The notes beneath the pieces are model-generated. The model did not search any database, was not told where the DNA came from, and saw only the letters and a list, made by a program, of their open reading frames with translations. Below, one piece after another: positions 6,357-10,858 of a stretch of 10,858 bases of DNA. Each line of letters starts with the position of its first letter. Within the stretch, counting starts at the first letter, position 1. Made by a program: the position numbers and the translations under genes. The stretch is from UBA8524 sp964215915 (GTDB taxonomy: Bacteria > Bacteroidota > Bacteroidia > UBA8524), in assembly GCA_964215915.1 (NCBI GenBank), contig CAXPEB010000089.1, positions 1-10,858 on the forward strand, written 5' to 3'.

Positions 6357-6534
6357 TCCGCATAAAGAAAAATATTCGGGAACGCCTTCTCCACTCCGGG
6401 AAGGCGTTCATTTTTATTTCAATGCCCAGGGACTCATGGTCTTCACGGAAGCCTATCACCTGGAAAGAGGTTACTGCTGCGGAAGCGGGTGCCAACATTG
6501 TCCCTGGAAAAAGGAAGCGGGTAGAAAGACTTAA
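6349..6534 (+). CDS. DUF5522 small cysteine-rich protein
   Basis: The 61-residue product is of normal length for the family. It has the conserved pattern LREGVHFYFNAQGLMVFTEAYHL (16-38) followed by GYCCGSGCQHCPW (41-53), in which Cys43, Cys44, Cys48 and Cys51 could bind zinc or an iron-sulfur centre. The CCxxxCxxC pattern recalls the eukaryotic oxidoreductase-like N-terminal domain; that link is inference. The ATG at 6349 lies inside the last codons of DUF6580 (8-bp overlap, ATGCCTGA), suggesting translational coupling. Codons 11-24 also encode a perfect terminator-like hairpin, so expression may be reduced or conditional. Its TAA shares TTAA with the stop of the converging minus-strand gene. 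Function unknown. Confidence 0.85.
   Translation: MPDPHKEKYSGTPSPLREGVHFYFNAQGLMVFTEAYHLERGYCCGSGCQHCPWKKEAGRKT
6380..6420 (+). terminator. Intrinsic-terminator-like hairpin inside DUF5522
   Basis: GAACGCCTTC (6380-6389) and GAAGGCGTTC (6400-6409) form a perfect 10-bp stem with a 10-nt loop, followed at once by ATTTTTATTTC. It lies 24 nt after the DUF6580 stop and would be the natural end of the B12 transcript, yet it falls within conserved codons of DUF5522. This is either a true terminator with readthrough, an attenuator, or a hairpin permitted by the coding sequence. Confidence 0.65.
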
Positions 6535-6836
6535 CCCGTGATCAGGAAACGCTCAACCAGAAAAATAATTCCCCATAGCACAAGAGCTGTCAAAATAAGC
6601 GTGAGCAGAAGTGCCAATAGGGTATGGATAAGTTCCCGCTGCCTTTTGCGGATCATTTTCCGGCGGATCTCTTCCAGCAATTCGGGGCTTGCCTCCCGGA
6701 AACTTATCTTCTCTCCATTGGAAACGTGCAGGTAATCGCCCATGGTTTTGAAATAGCTCTTCTTACGAAGCAGGGTTTCGTTATTCCTGATCCGCGCGAT
6801 GGCGTCTAAAACAATTCCTGCTCCCGGGATACCCAT
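6531..6836 (-). CDS. Small conserved-looking protein with one C-terminal membrane helix
   Basis: The 101-residue product was not recognised as a named family. The N-terminal part (1-50) is soluble (MGIPGAGIVLDAIARIRNNE, KKSYFKTMGDYL). A basic helix with many Arg/Lys (52-69, ELLEEIRRKMIRKRQRELI) leads into one strongly hydrophobic segment at about 70-95. The layout suggests a membrane-anchored protein whose basic helix lies on the cytoplasmic face. A good -7 box is present upstream, the frame is clean, and the overlapping plus-strand frames look like shadows. It converges with DUF5522, and the two stops share TTAA at 6531-6534. I am fairly confident it is a gene; its role is unknown. Confidence 0.7.
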   Translation of the reverse strand: MGIPGAGIVLDAIARIRNNETLLRKKSYFKTMGDYLHVSNGEKISFREASPELLEEIRRKMIRKRQRELIHTLLALLLTLILTALVLWGIIFLVERFLITG

Positions 6837-7080
6837 GTCAGCGATTTTAGGAGAAATTACAAAATTACAGGTGCGTACCGTAATCTTTCGGGCCAGATCA
6901 CAAAGTTATGGGTTATGTACCCAAGTGACGGGCTAATCGGAAGAGTAGGAAGTTAACTGCCCTCGGTGTCTAACGAAACAAACAAACACAAATCGGTTCC
7001 GGAAATGAGGAAATCAAACTGCCGGTAGGATTAACATATCCTGAATCATTATCCATGTTACATTCTAATTAGTAGTGTGA
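6837..7080. other. Intergenic stretch without a recognisable gene
   Basis: No credible reading frame or RNA gene is seen. Small features are a hairpin TGGGT-N5-ACCCA at 6909-6923 and a palindrome TTCCGGAA at 6997-7004. Either could be chance. Confidence 0.5.
6860..6867 (-). promoter_or_regulatory. Candidate -7 box for the 101-residue membrane protein
   Basis: On the minus strand TAATTTTG matches TAnnTTTG exactly and lies 23 nt before the ATG at 6836. No clear -33 box is seen. It supports the minus-strand gene being real. Confidence 0.4.
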
Positions 7081-7096
7081 ATGCACTTTCCGCCGC

Positions 7097-7317
7097 CGTC
7101 AGGCCGTTTTCCTGCAGCGCGTGCCGCAACAAAAGCGTGCGGAGCCTGTGCGCCAAATCGCCTTAATCTTTTCTTTCGAAACAAGGCTCTGCCTATTCCC
7201 GTTGTTTTGAAAACGCATGCTCTGCAAAGTGATATAGTCATGGAAAAGATTCCAGCGATGGCCAAGCTTTTGTTGCGGAGGGAGGTCAGTGCGGCGGCAA
7301 GGCGCCTTCAGGAAAAC
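7097..7317. repeat. Imperfect fold-back repeat (possible miniature element or structured RNA)
   Basis: Three matched blocks occur in mirrored order: GTTTTCCTG (7106-7114) with CAGGAAAAC (7309-7317); CCGCAACAAAAGC (7124-7136) with GCTTTTGTTGCGG (7266-7278); AATCTTTTC (7165-7173) with GAAAAGATT (7243-7251). ATCGC/GCGAT just outside the inner block adds support. The gaps are unequal, as in a decayed inverted repeat. Frames across it (89, 78 and 66 residues) are Arg/Ala-rich and look non-coding. No transposase or clear target duplication is visible. Confidence 0.5.
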
Positions 7318-7329
7318 TGTCCTTTTTTC

Positions 7330-7359
7330 GCCCATTTTTTAGACAAGTAAAAAATGGGC
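7330..7359. terminator. Perfect 11-bp hairpin, candidate terminator for ribD
   Basis: GCCCATTTTTT (7330-7340) and AAAAAATGGGC (7349-7359) pair perfectly around an 8-nt loop. It lies 77 nt beyond the ribD stop. There is no U-run after the stem in either direction, because the T-run is inside the stem, so it could equally be the outer part of the adjoining fold-back repeat. Confidence 0.4.
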
Positions 7360-7435
7360 AAGACCATAGAACAAACGGAGTGATAGGCATTCGAGAAAGT
7401 TAAAGTGTCAACACAGGTTTTGATCCTGATCCGAT

Positions 7436-8461
7436 TTACGGATGATATCGGGCCTCAAACCAACAGTCGCCTTCCAGATGGGAATCAGCCATTACTCCAT
7501 GTGGCCAGGGCGGAGCGGCCACTCCCGTATCCAACGCTTTTTGTGCCACCCCTATCCGGCATTCGTCCCAAAGCCCGGCTTCCATAAATGCCTCATGAAT
7601 CCTGGCTCCGCCCTCCACCATTAGGGAAGCAATGCCCTCCTCATGCAAACGGTTCAGTGCCTCCCCAAGAAATTGTTCTTCCGGGCATTGCAGGTACCGG
7701 ACATTTCCTTCTTGTCCCTCTTTTCGGGTATTGAAGATCCATAACGGATTCCCGTCATGAAACATCGTCAACTCACCCGACGCCCGAAGATTCCGGTCGA
7801 GAAGCACACGTTGCGGATTATTTCCCGGGTAAAAGCGGGCATTGAGCGAAGGATTATCATTGTTGGCCGTGTCCGGCCCGATCAGTATGGCCTGCTCTTC
7901 CGTGCGCCAGCGGTGGACGCGTCTCAGGGAAAAGGCATTGCTGAGCACCTGTTTCTCTCCCAGTTTGCCGATAAAACCATTGGCACTCTGCACCCACTTC
8001 AAAACGATATAGGGTCGTTTTTTTTCATGATAGCATAGAAAGCGCCGGTTCAGTTCCCGGCATTCGGGTTCCAGGAGGCCTACCTCCACGTCAATTCCTG
8101 CCTCCTGCAATCTTCTGATCCCGGCTCCATCAACTTTAGGGAAAGGATCTTTCATCCCGATCACCACCCTTTTCACCTGTCGGGATACAAGCAGGTCGGC
8201 ACAGGGGGGGGTTTTACCGTGATGGGCACAGGGTTCCAGGTTAACGTACACCGTGGAAGCAGGCAGTAATGCCGGATCGGTAACGGAGTGGATGGCATTC
8301 ACCTCAGCATGCGGGCCTCCGAACTCGTGGTGGTACCCTTCGCCGATAATCTTTCCATCATAAACTACCACACAACCTACCAGCGGATTGGTAAGGGTAT
8401 AACCCAGTCCTTTACCGGCAAGTTCCAGGCACCTGCGCATGTACACCTCGTGTTCCGACAC
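7436..8461 (-). CDS. ribD: Bifunctional riboflavin biosynthesis deaminase/reductase RibD
   Basis: The 341-residue product catalyses the second and third steps of riboflavin synthesis in the cytoplasm: deamination of the diaminopyrimidine intermediate, then NADPH-dependent reduction of the ribosyl side chain. The N-terminal deaminase domain (1-145) has the zinc site HAE (51-53) and PCAHHGKTPPC with Cys78 and Cys87, and the TNPLVGCVVV substrate loop. The DPFPKVDGAGI motif follows at 105-115. The C-terminal reductase domain (149-341) opens RPYIVLKWVQSANGFIG and contains SLMVEGGARIHEAF (279-292). The GTG at 8461 is chosen because it gives MSEHEVYMRRCLELA, the usual family beginning; the next ATG (Met8) would clip it. 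It is divergent from prmC across 34 bp. No other rib genes are in the window. Confidence 0.96.
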   Translation of the reverse strand: MSEHEVYMRRCLELAGKGLGYTLTNPLVGCVVVYDGKIIGEGYHHEFGGPHAEVNAIHSVTDPALLPASTVYVNLEPCAHHGKTPPCADLLVSRQVKRVVIGMKDPFPKVDGAGIRRLQEAGIDVEVGLLEPECRELNRRFLCYHEKKRPYIVLKWVQSANGFIGKLGEKQVLSNAFSLRRVHRWRTEEQAILIGPDTANNDNPSLNARFYPGNNPQRVLLDRNLRASGELTMFHDGNPLWIFNTRKEGQEGNVRYLQCPEEQFLGEALNRLHEEGIASLMVEGGARIHEAFMEAGLWDECRIGVAQKALDTGVAAPPWPHGVMADSHLEGDCWFEARYHP

Positions 8462-8465
8462 GCCC

Positions 8466-8496
8466 CGAAATTAGCTTTTTTCTATCTTTGGCGAAA
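8466..8496 (-). promoter_or_regulatory. Candidate ribD promoter overlapping the prmC start
   Basis: On the minus strand TTTCG (8496-8492), an 18-nt spacer and TAATTTCG (8473-8466) fit the Bacteroidota promoter with one base off in each box. The -7 box ends 4 nt before the GTG start, implying a leaderless or very short leader. The -33-like box includes the first base of the prmC ATG. Confidence 0.45.
8483..8490 (+). promoter_or_regulatory. Candidate prmC -7 box
   Basis: TATCTTTG matches TAnnTTTG exactly and ends 5 nt before the ATG at 8496, again implying a leaderless or near-leaderless mRNA. No clear -33 box is seen. It lies within the spacer of the oppositely directed ribD promoter, so polymerase binding at the two sites would be mutually exclusive. 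Confidence 0.5.
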
Positions 8497-9356
8497 TGAC
8501 GCTGTATTCGGAAATGAGCCGCTTCAAAGCCTTGCTGGGCAATCTATACGAGGAGGAAGAGGCTATGGAAATCACAGCGCTGGTTATGGAAGAGCTGACG
8601 GGTCTCAAGCGACATGAACTCCGTAACCCCGACAACCGTCAACTTGCTCCGAATGAAAGCGAAAGTCTGAACGAAGTGCTGAACCGGCTGCTGCAGGGAG
8701 AGCCTGTTCAATATGTCCTTGGTTTTGCCTGGTTCCTGGGAGAACGTTTCCTGGTCAATCCGGCCACCCTCATTCCCAGACCGGAAACCGAAGAACTGGT
8801 ACTCTGGATAAAGGAAGAAATACCCAACGGGGAAAACCTTCGCATCATTGATCTGGGGACGGGAAGCGGTTGTATTGCCATCTCCCTTAAAAAGGTTTTC
8901 CGGAATTCCGACGTATTTGCCACCGACCTGAGCGAGGCAGCCATCCATACTGCACGAATCAATGCACAAAACATTCTGGGAAGCTCCAAAAAAGAGAAAT
9001 TCTATGTGCAAGACATGACCTCCCCCGAATGGTGGGCAAGGCAGGAACCTTATGATGTTATTGTCAGTAACCCTCCTTATGTAAGAGAAAGTGAGAAAAG
9101 GGGCATGCACCGGAATGTTCTGGATTTTGAACCGGCTTCCGCACTGTTTGTATCCGACGAAGATCCACTTCTTTACTACCGGGAAGTAGCCAGGCAAGCC
9201 TTTCCGAAATTGAACAAAGGAGGCAGACTGTTCTTCGAGATCAATGCCGCTTTCGGTAAGGAAACCGGGGAGCTTCTGGAAAAGCTCGGTTATTCGGTAA
9301 CGATCCGGAAAGACATGCAGGGCCGCGAACGGATGATCATGGCGGGGAAAGACTGA
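8496..9356 (+). CDS. prmC: Release factor glutamine methyltransferase PrmC (HemK)
   Basis: The 286-residue product methylates the glutamine of the GGQ motif in peptide-chain release factors, using S-adenosylmethionine, in the cytoplasm. The length is normal for the family. The N-terminal helical domain (1-85) ends with GEPVQYVLG (68-76). The methyltransferase domain has LIPRPETEELV (92-102), the SAM loop IIDLGTGSGCIAISL (117-131), an acidic residue after strand two (DVFATDLSE, 139-147), the catalytic NPPY (192-195), and FFEIN near 247. This combination identifies PrmC rather than other N5-methyltransferases. The ATG at 8496 lies just after a good -7 box. It is divergent from ribD and followed 33 bp later by the SDR gene. 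Confidence 0.96.
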   Translation: MTLYSEMSRFKALLGNLYEEEEAMEITALVMEELTGLKRHELRNPDNRQLAPNESESLNEVLNRLLQGEPVQYVLGFAWFLGERFLVNPATLIPRPETEELVLWIKEEIPNGENLRIIDLGTGSGCIAISLKKVFRNSDVFATDLSEAAIHTARINAQNILGSSKKEKFYVQDMTSPEWWARQEPYDVIVSNPPYVRESEKRGMHRNVLDFEPASALFVSDEDPLLYYREVARQAFPKLNKGGRLFFEINAAFGKETGELLEKLGYSVTIRKDMQGRERMIMAGKD

Positions 9357-9368
9357 AGTTCTTTCCCT

Positions 9369-9384
9369 GAATTTTGTTCATTTG
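9369..9384 (+). promoter_or_regulatory. Weak candidate -7 boxes before the SDR gene
   Basis: GAATTTTG (9369-9376) and TTCATTTG (9377-9384) each miss TAnnTTTG by one base. The second ends 5 nt before the ATG, the same placement as at prmC and DUF6580. Cotranscription with prmC across the 33-bp gap is equally possible. Confidence 0.25.
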
Positions 9385-9389
9385 CAGGT

Positions 9390-10088
9390 ATGGACATCGA
9401 AGGAAAAAAAGTCATCATTACCGGTATCAGCAAAGGCATTGGCAGAGCGCTGGCCGAACAGCTTCTGGCAAAAGGAGCGCGGGTAACGGGCCTGGGCATA
9501 ACGCAGCCGGACTATACACATCCCAACCTGAATTTTATCCGGACTGACGTACGGGACTATTCCGCGATGGAAGCGGCTTTTACCGAAGTCCTGGAAAACT
9601 GGAACAACGAGCTGGACGTACTGATCAACAATGCCGGACTGGGTTACTTCGGCAAACTGGAAGAGCTTCCGCTTGACCAATACCACGAGATGATGCAGGT
9701 GAATGTGAATGGTGTTTTTTATGCCTGCAAGCTGACCCTTCCTGTTATGAAAGCGCGGCAAAGCGGACATATCATCACCATCTCCTCTACGGCGGGCCTG
9801 GAAGCCTATCCGGAGGTGGGCGGTTACTGTGCCACCAAATTTGCGGTGAAGGCCATGATGGAATCCCTATATAAAGAGGTGCGCTATGACCGAATTAAAG
9901 TTACCTGCCTTTATCCCGGTTCGGTAAAAACGGACTTCTTCCGGAACAGCCCGGGCATCAAACCGCATGATTTTATGCTGATGCCTGAGGATGTAGCAAA
10001 CGCGATGGTTCAGGTGTTGGAAACCCCTGACAATTACCACGTGGTAAATTATGAAGTGAGGCCGTTGCGCCCGAAGGGAGAAAGGTAG
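9390..10088 (+). CDS. Short-chain dehydrogenase/reductase (classical SDR)
   Basis: The 232-residue product is a soluble NAD(P)-dependent oxidoreductase with a single Rossmann domain. It shows the cofactor loop TGISKGIG (11-18), a DV motif (53-54), NNAG (80-83), Asn105, the serine in ISSTAG (Ser133), and YxxxK as Tyr146 and Lys150, so the Asn-Ser-Tyr-Lys tetrad is complete. PGSVKTDF follows the active site as usual. Lys15 in the glycine-rich loop leans towards NADPH. The C-terminus (after ~205) is short, without a substrate-specific extension. The substrate cannot be told; relatives are often filed as 3-oxoacyl-ACP reductase-like. It is on the same strand as prmC, 33 bp downstream. Its stop is followed within 6 bp by a heptamer array, so no normal terminator is visible. 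Confidence 0.92.
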   Translation: MDIEGKKVIITGISKGIGRALAEQLLAKGARVTGLGITQPDYTHPNLNFIRTDVRDYSAMEAAFTEVLENWNNELDVLINNAGLGYFGKLEELPLDQYHEMMQVNVNGVFYACKLTLPVMKARQSGHIITISSTAGLEAYPEVGGYCATKFAVKAMMESLYKEVRYDRIKVTCLYPGSVKTDFFRNSPGIKPHDFMLMPEDVANAMVQVLETPDNYHVVNYEVRPLRPKGER

Positions 10089-10093
10089 TCTTT

Positions 10094-10142
10094 GGTGTTT
10101 GGTTCTGGCGGTTGGCCCTTAGCTGTTCGCTTTTTGCTCTTG
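10094..10142 (+). repeat. Heptamer array after the SDR gene
   Basis: Seven uninterrupted 7-mers in register (such as GGTTCTG, GCGGTTG, GCCCTTA and GCTGTTC) fit G-S-Y-N-Y-T-N with little deviation. The array begins 5 bp after the SDR stop codon. It is followed by CTGTCCTGTTGAGC...TCGAAACATGACAG (10148-10178), the inverted form of the segment found in the left-end tandem units. Confidence 0.85.
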
Positions 10143-10187
10143 GCCTGCTGTCCTGTTGAGCCCGTCGAAACATGACAGCACTTATGT

Positions 10188-10243
10188 GGTTCTTGGTTCT
10201 GGGTATTGGGTTTTGGCAGTTGGCTGTTGGCTGTTAGCACCGT
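10188..10243 (+). repeat. Second right-end heptamer array
   Basis: Eight consecutive 7-mers in strict register run GGTTCTT, GGTTCTG, GGTATTG and so on to GCTGTTA; the last is degenerate. The open frames that read through here (hydrophobic, rich in Leu, Gly, Trp) are translations of the repeat, not genes. Confidence 0.85.
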
Positions 10244-10260
10244 TTGCTTTTGGCCTCTTA

Positions 10261-10350
10261 AGCTTGCCGAAAGAGGAGGCTTGCCTGCCGAAACCGGGGC
10301 AAGCTCAGGCCGAGAAAAACTCCCCCTTTGGAGGGGGCGGGGGGAGGACT
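10261..10350. repeat. Patch with two hairpin motifs between heptamer arrays
   Basis: AGCTTGCC (10261-10268) pairs with GGCAAGCT (10298-10305), and CCCCC-TTTGGA-GGGGG follows at about 10322-10337 in a run ending GGGGGGAGG. Neither has a counterpart in the left-end repeats, so it looks like a separate repeat family inserted between arrays. Confidence 0.5.
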
Positions 10351-10357
10351 TATGGGA

Positions 10358-10690
10358 GGTTCTTGGTTCTAGGTATTGGGTTCTAGCCGTTAGCCCTTGG
10401 CTGTTCGCCTTTCGCCCCCTGTCATGTTTCCCGCTGATCGCGCAGAATCAGGTTTATCGATAAGCTTTCGGGTTTTCTCCAACCGCGGCTCTGCGTGTTC
10501 CGCGCAAATCGGGTTTCGCAGATCACGCGGATGTTTTTCAGAAGAAGCTGCCTTTGAGCTAACGCTCCCGTATCTCAGCGCATTCTGCGGGAAATAAAGT
10601 GCCCCCTGTAATGTTTCGACAGGCTCAACAGGACAGCACGTGTGGGTTGTCTCCCCTCCAATAGCAAATAGCCAATACCCAACAGCCAGA
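10358..10690. repeat. Right arm of the ~320-bp inverted repeat
   Basis: It contains, in mirrored order relative to 362-679, a heptamer array (10358-10413), the 180-bp core (10419-10598, ~94% identical to the complement of 437-616), the TTTCGACAGGCTCAACAGGACAG-type segment (10614-10636, opposite in direction relative to the left arm) and a short minus-oriented heptamer array (about 10655-10690). No transposase or gene is seen. Confidence 0.85.
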
Positions 10691-10858
10691 ATCCAACAGT
10701 ATCACCCACCCAATTCCATCGTCTATTAGCTATCATGCCTGTCCGGTAGGAAAAGGTTTTGCTTGAATTTAACACGTGTAGCCCTTTGTTTACGGGATTT
10801 AATTCATTCAAACCGTCGGCAAGAAGTCTATACGCGTAGGTTTAGTTGAGTCCTTGTA
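10691..10858. other. Right edge, no confident gene
   Basis: Non-repeat sequence resumes here. A minus-strand frame of 78 residues (10575-10811) runs into the repeat and is not convincing. On the minus strand the last ~80 bases contain GACTCAACTAAACCTACG and GGTTTGAATG, which faintly recall the 3' part of a bacteroidotal tmRNA, but the tRNA-like T-arm is not intact. Left unassigned. Confidence 0.4.

Noticed and set aside
7065..7350. Small frames of 66, 78 and 89 residues in the 6837-7435 gap
   Set aside because: Arg/Ala/Pro-rich, overlapping on both strands, and lying within the fold-back repeat; none resembles a protein family.
10049..10463. Frames on both strands of 63-85 residues, some strongly hydrophobic (GYWVLAVGCWLLA type)
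   Set aside because: The hydrophobic runs come directly from the T/G-rich 7-bp arrays, not from a membrane protein gene.
362..10690. Composite transposon bounded by the inverted repeats
   Set aside because: There is no transposase, integrase or target duplication, and the interior holds housekeeping genes (ribD, prmC).
10774..10790. GGGCTACACGTG on the minus strand, similar to a 16S rRNA signature
   Set aside because: Only a dozen bases match; no neighbouring rRNA sequence is present.

Overview
The window looks like a chromosomal segment of a member of the Bacteroidota, probably from the flavobacterial side. The evidence is two proteins with type IX secretion (T9SS) C-terminal sorting signals, a TonB-dependent receptor grouped with surface proteins, families almost confined to the phylum (DUF4465, DUF6580, DUF5522), no clear Shine-Dalgarno sites, and start-proximal -7 boxes of the TAnnTTTG type. 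Base composition is near 50% GC. I do not name a genus.

Layout. Positions 1-690 are repeats without genes: about three tandem copies of a ~147-bp unit, then a 180-bp dispersed element, then a further partial unit. Positions 705-998 hold a promoter candidate and a cobalamin riboswitch. Positions 999-6534 hold a plus-strand block: a BtuB-type TonB receptor, a DUF4465 (BtuH-like) T9SS protein, an uncharacterised T9SS surface protein, a BtuG-like beta-propeller lipoprotein, a DUF6580 membrane protein and a small Cys-rich DUF5522 protein. The first four are joined by three identical 4-bp ATGA stop/start overlaps. A small minus-strand membrane protein (6531-6836) converges on the block and shares a TTAA with DUF5522. 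Positions 6837-7435 hold no convincing gene, but contain a fold-back repeat and a perfect hairpin. Then come ribD (minus) and prmC (plus), divergent across 34 bp, followed by a short-chain dehydrogenase. Positions 10089-10858 are again repeats, with an unexplained right edge.

How it works together. The riboswitch should shut off the receptor and surface genes when B12 is plentiful. The BtuG-like lipoprotein and two secreted, T9SS-anchored proteins would capture corrinoids at the cell surface and pass them to the BtuB-type receptor for TonB-driven import. DUF6580 is a candidate for the inner-membrane step, since no BtuCDF is present here. The main point of interest is this cobamide-capture locus, in which a DUF4465 protein and an adjacent unnamed protein are exported by T9SS rather than as lipoproteins.

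The second theme is repeats. Both ends of the window carry degenerate arrays with a strict 7-bp period (consensus G-S-Y-N-Y-T-N) and a 180-bp element. The whole ~320-bp assembly at the left is repeated in inverted orientation at the right, bracketing about 9.7 kb.
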